The notes: generated from the letters alone by a model not told the origin. Positions 16,553 through 25,148 are shown, numbered from the stretch's first letter. The stretch: 27,141 nt of DNA from JANNMJ01 sp031397815 (GCA_031397815.1 JANNMJ010000021.1:1-27141); one strand, 5' to 3'. Numbers and translations: made by a program.

Positions 16553-16560
16553 CAAAAGTA
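16553..16560 (-). promoter_or_regulatory. -7 promoter element for the membrane protein gene
   Basis: On the minus strand this is TACTTTTG, a full match to TAnnTTTG and identical to the -7 element of the tRNA-Thr gene. A possible -33 ATTG lies at 16584-16587. Transcription would begin about 18 bp before the GTG at 16528. Confidence 0.55.
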
Positions 16561-16600
16561 ACCCCGGCACCCGGCAATGTGCCCAATCAGCAGAATTTAA

Positions 16601-17542
16601 CTAGTTGGCTCGCCACCGGCTCCACGCTCCTACTGTCCGCCACGCAAGGCTTGGCGTAGGTTGGAGCTGCCGCAAAAGTGCATATAACTGCTGTGCCTCG
16701 CTCCATTGCCGGTATCTAGCGGCTTGCCGTAGCTCATACTTTACCCGGCGCACCAGCGCGGCCGTCTCGGCGGGCGTGCGGCAAAGTGCGTGCGCTTTAT
16801 AGCAAACGGCAATCGTGGAAGCGAGCTGAGGGTCGCCGGCTTGGTAGAAACCGCGCGAGTGAGAGCGCGGATGCAGCCGCTTGCGCGTCAGGACTCGATC
16901 CAGAAAGTGGTACTGCCACCGGCGCGATGAGCGGACCCAGAAATCAAAGTCTTCGTAGGCGAGCTTTTCGTCATAACCGCCCAACTCTTCGAGCACTTGG
17001 CGGCGTATCATCATCGTCGGAGTTGAGATGAAGTAGTGCCCGAGCACGTGCGCGAACACATCGCCGGAGAGCGTCGGCGGCAGGGTTTGGCCGGTGGGTG
17101 TGCGCCGGTAATGGCGCCGCACGAAGCGCCCGGCTTCATCCATCAGCTCCGCATCCGTGTACACGACCCCGACGGTGGGCGGCAGCGCCGCGAAGGCGGC
17201 CACTTGCTCGGTCAGGCGCGTCGGCAAGAGAATATCATCAGTCGCTAAATCGATGATAAACTCTCCCCTACTCAGCGCCCAGCCTTGATTGAACGCCGCG
17301 CACGCGCCCCGGCTCTGGCCCGGCGGAATCAGAATCAGCCGGTTTTGCGGCACTCCGTTAAGCGCCGCCCACGCCGAAATCACAGCCGCCGAATCATCGG
17401 AGCTGGCATCATCCACAATAATTAGCTCAATCGAAGCCGCGGGGTAATCCTGCGCTAGCACCGAATCGAGCGATTCCGTCAGGAACAGCGCGTGATTATG
17501 CGAGAGGGCAACGACGGAAACGAGCGGCGACGACGATGACAA
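16601..17542 (-). CDS. Family 2 glycosyltransferase (GT-A fold)
   Basis: The enzyme transfers a sugar from a nucleotide-sugar donor to a growing glycan. The 313-residue product starts with the GT2 pattern VSVVALSHNHALFLTESLDS, followed by VDDAS at 43-47 (nucleotide binding), the metal-binding region DLATDD at 98-103 (Asp102/Asp103) and YEDFDFW at 196-202, the usual acidic catalytic position. The last 80 residues are helical and Arg-rich; there is no membrane segment, so it is cytoplasmic or peripheral. It starts 41 bp after the HrpB stop codon and ends 73 bp before the membrane protein gene, so it may be cotranscribed with the helicase. Donor and acceptor are not readable. Confidence 0.9.
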   Translation of the reverse strand: MSSSSPLVSVVALSHNHALFLTESLDSVLAQDYPAASIELIIVDDASSDDSAAVISAWAALNGVPQNRLILIPPGQSRGACAAFNQGWALSRGEFIIDLATDDILLPTRLTEQVAAFAALPPTVGVVYTDAELMDEAGRFVRRHYRRTPTGQTLPPTLSGDVFAHVLGHYFISTPTMMIRRQVLEELGGYDEKLAYEDFDFWVRSSRRWQYHFLDRVLTRKRLHPRSHSRGFYQAGDPQLASTIAVCYKAHALCRTPAETAALVRRVKYELRQAARYRQWSEAQQLYALLRQLQPTPSLAWRTVGAWSRWRAN

Positions 17543-17583
17543 GGCGGTGAATTATTTGGAGAAGGAAGTCGAAAACAGACCAC

Positions 17584-20190
17584 TCACGTCCCGCGTGGCT
17601 TGGCGCGGGCGGTGGGCGGCGCGCTCAGCGGGTCATCGGGCCAATGGTGCTTCGGATACCGCCCGCGCATATCCTTCCGAACCTCGAAGTAGCCAGTCTG
17701 CCAGAAAGAGCGCAAATCTCGGGTGACCTGCACGGGGCGGCGCCCCGGCGAGAGCAAGTGAATCAGCAGCGGAATCCGCGCCGCACCGCCGACGGTCGGC
17801 GTGTCGAGCAGGCCGAAAACTTCCTGCAAGCGCACCGCGAGTATGGGCGCGATGGGGTCAGAATAATCGAGGCGGATTCGGGAGCCGCTCGGGACTTCCA
17901 GATGGCTCGGCGCCGTGCGGTCCAGCTCTTGGCGTTGGCTCCAGCCGCCGGGCAAGCGGCCCAAAAGCGCCTCGCTGAGGTCGGTGCGGGCCACGTCGGC
18001 GAGGCTGCGCGCGGTGGGCGGCACGTGCGGCTCCAGCCATTCAAAGAAGGTTTCGAGGAGCGTGGCATCGTCCACGGCGGGCCATTGCGCCGGGTTGAGG
18101 TGGTGCATAAACGCCAGCCGCTCGCGCAGACTTTGCGCGTCCTCGGTCCAAGGCAGGCGGGCGATGCCGGCGGCTTGCAAGGCATCGAGAAGCGCGTGCC
18201 GCACCTGCTCAGGCGATGGGTTGGTGAGCGCCGAATCGGTGAGCACGAGCGCGCCCAAACGGCGCCGACGGCGGGCAGTCACCCGCCCGGTCGCTTCGTC
18301 GAATCGCACTTCATCAACCGTCTCTATCAAAGCCGAAAACTCCCGCTCCAATTCCGACGCCGACAGCGGCGCCGCCAACGCCGCCCGCGTCTGACCGCCG
18401 AAGCCTTCAAGCAGCGCGACGGCAAAGAATTGGTCGGAAGTGGCAAAAAACTGATTCGGCAGCACCGCTCGCTGCCCGCTCAGCAACCGGACGCGCTCGG
18501 GCGTTTCGCGCTGCGCCAACCGGTCGGGGTAAGCGAGGGCGGCGAGCGGACCGGCGGCATCGGGCTGCAAAAAACCGTCAGGGATGCCCGCGCGGCGCCG
18601 GAGCGCCGATGCCGCTTCGCGCACGCGCCGCACCAAGCCTTGGTCCACCGTGAGGCCCGGCAATGGCGAGCGGCCCGTCGCGAGGGCTTCGAGCCGCAGC
18701 CGCAGGTCGGGGTTGGTATCGGGCCGACCGTTGTTCGTCTGGCCGCCGCCAGTGCCAGCCAGTATGTCGCGCTCGGCCAGTAATGCCGCCAGCGCCGCCG
18801 CCGTGGGGCCGTGGCCCGCCGCGTGGCCGCGCAACACCAAGTGCCCGAGCCGGGGCGCCAAGCCGAGCCGGGCCAGCTCGCGACCGTGGTCGGTGGGTTG
18901 TTGCGGCAGCGGGGAGCCGCCGACAATTGGCGCCGGAGCAAGCGCGCCGAGGCGGGTCAGCAAGTCGCGGGCTTGAGCGAGGGCGGGCGGCGGCGGCGGG
19001 TCGAGCCAGCGCAATTGCTCGACGGTGGTTCCCCAAAGAGCGGTTTCTAGCGCCAGCCCGCTCAAATCGGCGGCCTTGATTTCGGGGGCGGCGTGGGCGG
19101 GCAGGTGCGCGTGGTCGGCTTCGGCCCAGAGCCGGTAGCAGATGCCGGGACCGAGACGCCCCGCGCGGCCACGCCGCTGGTCGGCGGCGGCACGGCTGAC
19201 GGGTTCCGTGGCGAGGGTGGTCAGACCGGTACGAAGGTCGAAGCGCGGCACGCGCGCAAAACCGCCGTCGATTACGATGCGGACGCCTTCAATGGTCAGA
19301 CTGGTTTCGGCGATACTCGTCGCCAGAACCACCTTCCGCCGACCGACGGGCGCCGGGCGCAACGCTGCATCCTGCTGATCCAGCGGCAGCTCACCGTGGA
19401 GAACGTGCAGGTCGACTTCGGAACTGAGCTGAAGCCGGTCGGCCACGCGGCGCTGGTCGGCAAGGCCGGGCAGGAAGACGAGGATATCGCCGTCGGCGTG
19501 TTCGCGCAGGGCGCGGGTGATGGCCGAGGGCGCCAACGCCGCGAGCCGTTCCGTGGGGCGGGCGCCCGCTGCCGCCACCGCGGCCGGGGGCGCGTAATGA
19601 GTTTCGACGGGAAACATTTTCCCCTCACTGCGCACGATGGGTGCCGGAGGCTGGTCGGGGCCGCCGAGCCACGGCCCGAGGCGGGCGCTATCGAGCGTCG
19701 CCGACATCAGGAGCAGCCGCAAATCGGGCCGTAGCACCGCTTGCGCATCGAGGGCGAGGGCCACCCCCAAATCCGCCTGCAACGACCGCTCGTGAAACTC
19801 GTCGAACAGCACGGCGGCCACGCCTTCCAGCGCGGGGTCGTCTTGCAGCAAGCGCGTCAGAATTCCTTCGGTCACCACCTCAATCCGCGTCTGCGCCGAC
19901 ACCCGGTTTTCGAGCCGCACGCGGTACCCGACGGTCTGCCCGACGTCCTCGCCCAACAGCCGCGCCATCCGGGTTGCGGCCGCGCGGGCTGCCAGTCGGC
20001 GGGGTTCCAGCACGAGAATCTTCCCGCCCATCCGCCACGGCGCATCCAGCAGGGCCAGCGGCACCACCGTCGTCTTCCCCGCCCCCGGCGGCGCTTCGAG
20101 GATCGCGCGCGAACCCGCCGTCAGCACGGCCAGCAGCTCCGGCAGCGCGCCCACAATGGGCAAATCAGGATACGTGAAGGGCGACGGCAA
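17584..20190 (-). CDS. hrpB: ATP-dependent RNA helicase HrpB (DEAH/RHA type)
   Basis: HrpB is a bacterial DExH helicase; its cellular role is poorly defined. Starting at the TTG at 20190 gives 868 residues, close to the usual 800-850, and begins just before the family's conserved N-terminus (YPDLPIVGALPELL). The open frame continues to 20490, but that extension is Arg-rich, unlike the family, and crosses a terminator hairpin at 20266-20298, so I reject it. Walker A APPGAGKTT lies near residue 32, the DExH box DEFHER near 127, SAT near 160 and motif VI QRRGRAGR near 337. The HrpB-specific C-terminal region is present and ends with RDMRGRYPKHHWPDDP, where the RYPKHxWPxDP motif is typical of the family. 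A -7-like GAACTTTG at 20237-20244 would give a 40-bp leader. Confidence 0.93.
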   Translation of the reverse strand: MPSPFTYPDLPIVGALPELLAVLTAGSRAILEAPPGAGKTTVVPLALLDAPWRMGGKILVLEPRRLAARAAATRMARLLGEDVGQTVGYRVRLENRVSAQTRIEVVTEGILTRLLQDDPALEGVAAVLFDEFHERSLQADLGVALALDAQAVLRPDLRLLLMSATLDSARLGPWLGGPDQPPAPIVRSEGKMFPVETHYAPPAAVAAAGARPTERLAALAPSAITRALREHADGDILVFLPGLADQRRVADRLQLSSEVDLHVLHGELPLDQQDAALRPAPVGRRKVVLATSIAETSLTIEGVRIVIDGGFARVPRFDLRTGLTTLATEPVSRAAADQRRGRAGRLGPGICYRLWAEADHAHLPAHAAPEIKAADLSGLALETALWGTTVEQLRWLDPPPPPALAQARDLLTRLGALAPAPIVGGSPLPQQPTDHGRELARLGLAPRLGHLVLRGHAAGHGPTAAALAALLAERDILAGTGGGQTNNGRPDTNPDLRLRLEALATGRSPLPGLTVDQGLVRRVREAASALRRRAGIPDGFLQPDAAGPLAALAYPDRLAQRETPERVRLLSGQRAVLPNQFFATSDQFFAVALLEGFGGQTRAALAAPLSASELEREFSALIETVDEVRFDEATGRVTARRRRRLGALVLTDSALTNPSPEQVRHALLDALQAAGIARLPWTEDAQSLRERLAFMHHLNPAQWPAVDDATLLETFFEWLEPHVPPTARSLADVARTDLSEALLGRLPGGWSQRQELDRTAPSHLEVPSGSRIRLDYSDPIAPILAVRLQEVFGLLDTPTVGGAARIPLLIHLLSPGRRPVQVTRDLRSFWQTGYFEVRKDMRGRYPKHHWPDDPLSAPPTARAKPRGT

Positions 20191-20236
20191 GAATGAGCGC
20201 GGGAAAATCGACAGAAGAAAAATCGGCGGAACCGTG

Positions 20237-20244
20237 CAAAGTTC
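20237..20244 (-). promoter_or_regulatory. Putative -7 element for hrpB
   Basis: Read on the minus strand the site is GAACTTTG, seven of eight matches to TAnnTTTG. It lies between the terminator of the upstream small gene and the TTG start at 20190. No clear -33 element is visible. Confidence 0.35.
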
Positions 20245-20265
20245 GCCGCTCGGGGCAGAAGCACG

Positions 20266-20298
20266 ACGCCCCGACCGCGCACAGCGCAGTCGGGGCGT
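20266..20298 (-). terminator. Hairpin between the small membrane protein gene and hrpB
   Basis: ACGCCCCGAC (20266-20275) pairs with GTCGGGGCGT (20289-20298), and inside GCGC pairs with GCGC around ACA. The stem is strong but the T-run after it on the minus strand is weak. It lies 50 bp past the stop codon of the small gene at 20348. Confidence 0.6.
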
Positions 20299-20347
20299 AT
20301 CTAAAAGAGAGTCAGTCCTGAAGGAAGCCGAAGCCGCCCGCGTTTCC

Positions 20348-20569
20348 TCAGCGGCCCACCGCCCGCGATGGGGCGGTATCCTTGGAAGCCGTCGCGAGGG
20401 CCTTGGAATTGGGCGCATTAGGCAGCGGCGGACGCGCCGACATCGCCTGCCGAACCACCGGATTATCGCGCGAATTGCCCAGCTGCGCACGAACCAGCAG
20501 CAAGCCGCCGACCAGCGTCAGCACGAAAAGAATGGCGGCCGGAATCAGAGAGGAGAGGATATTTTTCAC
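20348..20569 (-). CDS. Small single-helix membrane protein
   Basis: The 73-residue product begins MKNILSSLIPAAILFVLTLV: one hydrophobic segment at about residues 8-27 with a short charged N-terminus, then a polar tail of about 45 residues rich in Ser, Pro, Asn and Ala. A signal-anchor protein with a periplasmic tail is the simplest reading. No family is recognised. It is supported as a gene by an ATG start, a -7-like GACCTTTG at 20631-20638 and a terminator hairpin after it. It is divergent from the acylphosphatase gene. Confidence 0.6.
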   Translation of the reverse strand: MKNILSSLIPAAILFVLTLVGGLLLVRAQLGNSRDNPVVRQAMSARPPLPNAPNSKALATASKDTAPSRAVGR

Positions 20570-20630
20570 GAGAGCACCGGAACAAAAGGTGAAGCGCCGA
20601 GCGGAATAATCTGCCGCCGACCTACTTCAA

Positions 20631-20638
20631 CAAAGGTC
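20631..20638 (-). promoter_or_regulatory. Putative -7 element for the small membrane protein gene
   Basis: On the minus strand this is GACCTTTG, identical to the site before the MiaE-like gene. It would give a leader of about 55 bp. The rest of the 208-bp divergent spacer (20570-20777) is AT-richer than its surroundings; a weak TACTTTTT at 20688-20695 could serve the acylphosphatase gene on the plus strand. Confidence 0.4.
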
Positions 20639-20777
20639 ATTCACGACCACAGCCCTCAGAATCACACATTGATGTGAAATTTTGTGGTACTTTTTAGCCC
20701 TAAAATCAGCCTTCCCCCGTTCGTCAGAATTTAATTTATTCCGACCCGCGATCTCCCCAAATTAAGTATTTCATCCG

Positions 20778-21044
20778 ATGCACGTAGACCTCGTTATTCA
20801 CGGCCGGGTGCAAGGCGTCTGGTTCCGCGAGACCGCCCGCCGCGAGGCTGAGGCGCTGGGCCTGCGCGGGTTCGCCCGTAACGACGCCCACGGCACCGTC
20901 AGCATCGAAGTAGAAGGCCCTGCCGACGCACTGGCACAGTTCGAGAAATGGTGCCACCGTGGCCCCACACTCGCCCACGTCACGAAAGTCGAGCGCGCCG
21001 AAGGCAGTGAAAAAGGCTACGAAGGCTTCGTGGTGCGGCGTTGA
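20778..21044 (+). CDS. acyP: Acylphosphatase
   Basis: The enzyme hydrolyses carboxyl-phosphate bonds such as those in acetyl phosphate or 1,3-bisphosphoglycerate. The 88-residue product is the standard length and carries the family signature GRVQGVWFRETAR, with catalytic Arg17, and GFARNDAHGTVSIEVEG, with catalytic Asn35. The C-terminus (GYEGFVVRR) matches the usual F-x-[IV]-x-[RY] end. It is a soluble cytoplasmic protein. It converges on pdxH with a 35-bp gap and no obvious terminator between them. Confidence 0.95.
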   Translation: MHVDLVIHGRVQGVWFRETARREAEALGLRGFARNDAHGTVSIEVEGPADALAQFEKWCHRGPTLAHVTKVERAEGSEKGYEGFVVRR

Positions 21045-21079
21045 TTCAGTCCTCTCAAATCCAGAGCTGGTCTGACAAC

Positions 21080-21739
21080 TTAAGGCGCCAACCGCCCGCG
21101 CTGCCACGCGCCCGCTTCGTCGGCGCGCTCATACACGAGCCGGTCGTGCAGCCGACTGGGCCGTCCTTGCCAAAACTCAATCCGGTGCGGCACTAGCGTA
21201 AAGCCACCCCAATGCGGCGGCCGTGGCAGCGGATGCTGGTCGGCGAAGGCGCGGGCCATATCCTCTTCACGGCCTTCCAGAAACGCCCTGTCCGGTACCG
21301 CCTGACTCTGCGGCGACGCCCACGCGCCAAGCTGACTGCCGCGCGGACGGCTCTGAAAATACGCATCCGACTGAGCCGCCGACGTCTCGTGCACGATTCC
21401 TTCCACCCGAACCTGCCGCTCCAGCGCGGGCCAGAAAAACGTGAGTGCCGCGCGCGGCTCATGCAGCAGGGCCTTGCCCTTGCGGCTCTCGTAGTTTGTG
21501 TAAAACGTAAAGCCGCCGGGCGCATCGAGCACCAAATCTTTCAGCAACACCACGCGAGCCGACGGTTGCCCCGTCGCATCCACCGTCGCGAGAACCATCG
21601 CGGTCGGCTCCTCGGCCTGCGCCGCGAGGGCTTCTTCCATCCATTGCCGAAACTGCTGAAGCGCATCCGGGTGCGCGGCGTCTTCGGAAAGCGCTTTTTG
21701 CGCGTAAGTCAGCCGAATATCGGCGAGGTTCAGAGACAT
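21080..21739 (-). CDS. pdxH: Pyridoxamine 5'-phosphate oxidase
   Basis: PdxH oxidises pyridoxine 5'-phosphate and pyridoxamine 5'-phosphate to pyridoxal 5'-phosphate, using FMN and O2, the last step in vitamin B6 cofactor synthesis and salvage. The 219-residue homodimer subunit has ARVVLLKD (FMN contact) near 60-68, FYTNYESRKGKAL near 78-90, SRPRGSQLGAWASPQS near 129-144 and the C-terminal signature PSRLHDRLVYER followed by the ending RLAP. The ATG at 21739 gives the family's normal N-terminus. It is divergent from the yqgE gene, with a 216-bp spacer. Confidence 0.96.
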   Translation of the reverse strand: MSLNLADIRLTYAQKALSEDAAHPDALQQFRQWMEEALAAQAEEPTAMVLATVDATGQPSARVVLLKDLVLDAPGGFTFYTNYESRKGKALLHEPRAALTFFWPALERQVRVEGIVHETSAAQSDAYFQSRPRGSQLGAWASPQSQAVPDRAFLEGREEDMARAFADQHPLPRPPHWGGFTLVPHRIEFWQGRPSRLHDRLVYERADEAGAWQRGRLAP

Positions 21740-21839
21740 CGTGAGTGAGCGAGTAAGAGGCGTGATGGTGGATTGACGTCCAGTGATTGCTTAGGCCGAT
21801 TAAGCCCGCAGAAAAACGCCCGAACGGCGGCGATTTCGT

Positions 21840-21847
21840 CAAAGGAA
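21840..21847 (-). promoter_or_regulatory. Putative -7 element for pdxH
   Basis: On the minus strand this is TTCCTTTG, seven of eight matches to TAnnTTTG and identical to the site before the DUF349 gene. It predicts a leader of about 95 bp. I see nothing else of note in the divergent spacer 21740-21955. Confidence 0.35.
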
Positions 21848-21955
21848 CAGGAAAGCGGCCGGAATGGCGCATCTTGCCGAGCATAATTTTCGGAACCACC
21901 TACCCTACTCCACTCGTATCACCTCTTAATACGTAACCCTTCACCCGATTCGCGT

Positions 21956-22519
21956 ATGCCCCTCACCCCCGGCTCTCTCCTACTCGCGAAGCCTTTCCTC
22001 GGCGACCCCAACTTCGAGCGCACCGTCGTGCTACTGTGTCGTTTCGATCCAGAGGAAGGCGCGTTCGGCTTAGTAGTCAACCGCCCGACGCAGCTCGTCC
22101 TGCCCGATGTGCTGCCTTTCACGGCTCCCGCCTACCCGCATCCGCTGGGCTTGGGCGGCCCCGTGCAGCACAACACGCTGCATTACATCCACCGAATCAG
22201 CAACTTACCTGACTCCATTCCGCTCGGCGGCACTGCCGATGCGCCGGTTTTGTGGGGCGGCGATTACGAGGACCTCAGCGAGCGGCTCGTCTCCGACAGC
22301 ATCTCGCCGGAAGAGATTCGGTTCTATGTGGGCTATTCAGGCTGGTCGGCCGGACAGCTTGAAGAGGAAATTGCACGCGATACGTGGGTCGTGCAGCCTA
22401 ATTCCGCCGAAAAAGTCTTTACTTTTGAGGCCGAGGAACTCTGGCGCGGGGTATTGCTGGAAATGGGTGGACGTTACCGCGTACTCGCCAATTATCCCAT
22501 CGACCCAAGCCTAAACTGA
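21956..22519 (+). CDS. YqgE/AlgH family protein (DUF179)
   Basis: The family is widespread and its molecular role is not settled; AlgH of Pseudomonas was named for an effect on alginate production. The 187-residue product shows the diagnostic N-terminus PGSLLLAKPFLGDPNFERTV, then GAFGLVVNRPT and GGPVQHNTLHYIH, and the later GYSGWSAGQLEEEI and WRGVLLEMGGRY. Length and motif order are normal. No signal peptide or membrane segment is present, so it is cytoplasmic. It ends 56 bp before the DUF349 gene, which has its own likely promoter. Confidence 0.93.
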   Translation: MPLTPGSLLLAKPFLGDPNFERTVVLLCRFDPEEGAFGLVVNRPTQLVLPDVLPFTAPAYPHPLGLGGPVQHNTLHYIHRISNLPDSIPLGGTADAPVLWGGDYEDLSERLVSDSISPEEIRFYVGYSGWSAGQLEEEIARDTWVVQPNSAEKVFTFEAEELWRGVLLEMGGRYRVLANYPIDPSLN

Positions 22520-22542
22520 TTTCGCCGTCGGCCGGTCCGTTG

Positions 22543-22550
22543 TTCCTTTG
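22543..22550 (+). promoter_or_regulatory. Putative -7 element for the DUF349 gene
   Basis: TTCCTTTG matches TAnnTTTG in seven of eight positions. It would start transcription near 22557, downstream of the in-frame start codon at 22540, which supports the ATG at 22576 as the real start. Confidence 0.4.
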
Positions 22551-22575
22551 TCGTAGTGTTGCTTTATTTCGTTCG

Positions 22576-25101
22576 ATGAACACCCCTAACACCCCCGAAC
22601 AGAATGACTCGATGAGCATTCTGGAACGCCGCTTGGCGGAGATTGCCGCGCGCAAATCCCAACAAGCGGAACAGTCGTCATCAGCCGAACAGCCCGCGTC
22701 GGCTGCTCCTGCGGCGGCTCCTTCCCCTTCCGCTGCAACGGTCGCGCCGAGCGCCGAAGCGCTAGCGGCCGCCGCCACCACGCCCGCCGCCGAAACGGCA
22801 GCCGTCGAGCCGCACGAAGCCCAAAGCTCCGTAAGCGCCGCTGCCGATGTGCTGACCCAGCCCGCGAGTGAGCCAGTGGCGGAAGCTGCGCCTGCGCCCG
22901 AAGCTGCGGCTGAATCGACTGAATCCGCCCCTGCGGCAGTCGAAACGGAGTCGTCGCCGAGCGCTTCGGAAGACATTACCCCGACGGGTACCGTCGCTCC
23001 TTCCGCTATGGAAATGCCGTCGCAAGCCGCTGCTTCTACTATTACTGAAGCGATGAGCGAAGTGATGGCACCGGCTCCGGTTGAGGCTGCTGCTCCGGCA
23101 GAAGCTGAGGCGGTCAGCGAAGGCGCTACGACAGCTGCCGCCGATGACGCCGCCGAAGCCGCCGAAGACGACGCAGCCGAAGACACCGCCGCTGCTCCGG
23201 TTGAGTTCGATAATTTCGAATCGCTTGACGCTGGTCAGATGAGCCTGCTCCTGTTGGCCGCAATCCAGCGGCCGGAAGGCGTGGAGCAAGCGAAATCGCT
23301 CATCGACCGCAAGCGTCAGTACGATGCCCGTTACGAGCACGAGCGTCAGGAAGCGCTGACCCGCTTCGTCGCCGCTGGCGGCGACCCGGCCGCTTTCGAC
23401 AACAGCCACACCGCCGAGCACCGCTCCCTCGAAAAAGGCTGGCAGGCTTTCCGCGAGATGCGCGGTCAGCGCCGCCGTCAGGAAGAGCAGCAGCAAACTC
23501 AGAATCTGGAGCGCAAGCGCCAGCTTCTCGACCAGATTCGGCAGCTCCTCGATTCTTCTTCTGAACAATCATCCGACGCATCGGCGCCCAAAATCAAGGC
23601 GTTGCAGACGGAATGGAAAGCCGTTGGGCCGGTGCCTTATAAGGAGTCGAAAGAGTTGTGGCAGACGTATGACGCCCTCCTCGACCGCTTCTACTCGCAG
23701 CGCAACCTGACGTTCGAGCTGAAAGACCTCGACCGCCGCAAGAATCTGGAGCTGAAGAACGGCCTCGTTGGTCGTGCTGAAACTCTTACTGAGCTGGCGC
23801 AGACCAACCCCGGTCAAGCCGCCCGCGACCTTCGTGGCCTCCACGAAGAGTGGAAGCACATTGGTCCGGTGCCGCAGGAGCTGCGTGAGGAGGTTTGGGC
23901 GCGCTTCACGGCCGCATCCGACAAAGTCCACGGACGCCGGACGGAAGAGATGGCCGGTCGTCGTGCTACCGAGCAGGAAGCGTTGGTGCGCAAGCAGGCG
24001 CTGATGGAGCAGCTGGAAGCAATGGCCGATTTCCGCTCCGAGCGCATCGAAGACTGGAAAACGAAGACCGACGAGCTGCAAAGCCTCAAGCAACAGTGGG
24101 ACGCCGCCGGTTTCGTGCCGCGTGCGCAAGCCACCGAGCTGAACAAGAAATTCTGGGTGCTTTACAAGAAGTTCTTCGCCCAGAAAGGCGTCTTCTTCAA
24201 AGCCCTCGACGAAGAGCGCACGGCCAACGTGAAGCGCAAGGAAGAGCTGATTCAGCTCGCCGAAACGCATCAGGATGACCCTGATTACGCTGCTACCCGC
24301 GAGAAGTACATCAACTGGCAAAAAGAGTGGAAAACCATCGGCCCCGTGCCGGAGCGGTTGTCGCAGAAGCTCTGGAACCGGTTCCGCGCGGCTTGCAACG
24401 CGTTCTTCGAGCGTCCGAATCGCGAAGCCGAGCAGCGTCAGGTGGCAAGCGCCGCCCGCGAAGCTCAGCTGAACGAGCTTTCGGCAGAGAAAAACGCCTA
24501 CCTCGACGAGCTAGCCGCTCGCCTCTCGGCCATCGACCCCGGCACAACCGGCACGCTGGAAGAATACCGCGAAATTCTGGCAGCTTGGACTAAGTTCGAC
24601 ACCGACCGTGCCCAGCAAGGCGGTCAGGTGCCGGTAGCTCCCCGCGTGGAAGAGCGCTTCTTCTCGCTCCTCGGCAAGTACCTCGACATCGTGTCGATTC
24701 CGTACTCGCAGAAGCAGGAGCTGTTGTTCCGTCAGCAGCTGGAGCAGATGAAAGGCGCGCCGGATGCCGCGCAGCGCTTCGCCCGTCGTGAGCAGGACCT
24801 GCGTCGCGTCATCACCGAGCAGGAAAACGAGATTGCGACCCTGAAAACCAACCTCGGCTTCTTCGCCCGCTCCAAAAACGCCGACACCCTGCGCACGGAG
24901 TACGAAGGCCGCATTCAGGAAGCGGAATCGCGGGTTGAGCACGCTAAGCAGCAGCTGAAAACGCTGCGGCAGGTCGCTCCGCCCCTCCCCCAGCGCGAGA
25001 GCTACGGCGACCGCGACAACGACCGTCGCGGTGGCGGCGGTGGTCGGGGTGGTGCCGGCGGTGGCCGTCCGGGCGGCGGTTTCGGCGGCGGACGTCGCTA
25101 A
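22576..25101 (+). CDS. DUF349 repeat protein with disordered N-terminus and RGG-type tail
   Basis: The product is 841 residues from the ATG at 22576. Residues about 15-215 are low-complexity, rich in Ala, Glu, Pro and Ser and strongly acidic. The central part is charged and mostly helical and holds at least four DUF349 repeats marked by EWK-x-[IV]-GPVP or a close variant, near residues 342, 424, 505 (QQWDAAGFVP) and 580, with a fifth diverged copy near 668. A coiled coil lies at about 715-800 (ENEIATLKTN region). The last 25 residues are almost only Gly and Arg, an RGG-like tail usual for RNA- or nucleic-acid-binding proteins. DUF349 function in Bacteroidota is not established. Nucleic acid binding is inferred from the tail alone. 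It is monocistronic in appearance. Confidence 0.88.
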   Translation: MNTPNTPEQNDSMSILERRLAEIAARKSQQAEQSSSAEQPASAAPAAAPSPSAATVAPSAEALAAAATTPAAETAAVEPHEAQSSVSAAADVLTQPASEPVAEAAPAPEAAAESTESAPAAVETESSPSASEDITPTGTVAPSAMEMPSQAAASTITEAMSEVMAPAPVEAAAPAEAEAVSEGATTAAADDAAEAAEDDAAEDTAAAPVEFDNFESLDAGQMSLLLLAAIQRPEGVEQAKSLIDRKRQYDARYEHERQEALTRFVAAGGDPAAFDNSHTAEHRSLEKGWQAFREMRGQRRRQEEQQQTQNLERKRQLLDQIRQLLDSSSEQSSDASAPKIKALQTEWKAVGPVPYKESKELWQTYDALLDRFYSQRNLTFELKDLDRRKNLELKNGLVGRAETLTELAQTNPGQAARDLRGLHEEWKHIGPVPQELREEVWARFTAASDKVHGRRTEEMAGRRATEQEALVRKQALMEQLEAMADFRSERIEDWKTKTDELQSLKQQWDAAGFVPRAQATELNKKFWVLYKKFFAQKGVFFKALDEERTANVKRKEELIQLAETHQDDPDYAATREKYINWQKEWKTIGPVPERLSQKLWNRFRAACNAFFERPNREAEQRQVASAAREAQLNELSAEKNAYLDELAARLSAIDPGTTGTLEEYREILAAWTKFDTDRAQQGGQVPVAPRVEERFFSLLGKYLDIVSIPYSQKQELLFRQQLEQMKGAPDAAQRFARREQDLRRVITEQENEIATLKTNLGFFARSKNADTLRTEYEGRIQEAESRVEHAKQQLKTLRQVAPPLPQRESYGDRDNDRRGGGGGRGGAGGGRPGGGFGGGRR

Positions 25102-25115
25102 AAAACGCGTCTGAT

Positions 25116-25148
25116 ATTGTGGCTGTGGGCCGTCCGGGACTACTTTTG
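25116..25148 (+). promoter_or_regulatory. Bacteroidota-type promoter of tRNA-Thr
   Basis: A -33 ATTG at 25116-25119 and a -7 TACTTTTG at 25141-25148 are separated by 21 bp, the normal spacing for the Bacteroidota housekeeping sigma factor. The start point would be near 25155, about 18 bp before the tRNA. It is the best promoter in the window. Confidence 0.75.

Noticed and set aside
14669..17542. Polysaccharide biosynthesis cluster from the glycosyltransferase plus membrane protein
   Set aside because: Only one glycosyltransferase is present, with no polymerase, flippase or sugar-nucleotide gene nearby, and the two genes seem to have separate promoters.
17644..18783. 379-codon plus-strand frame opposite hrpB
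   Set aside because: Shadow of a high-GC gene in the antisense frame; no recognisable motif.
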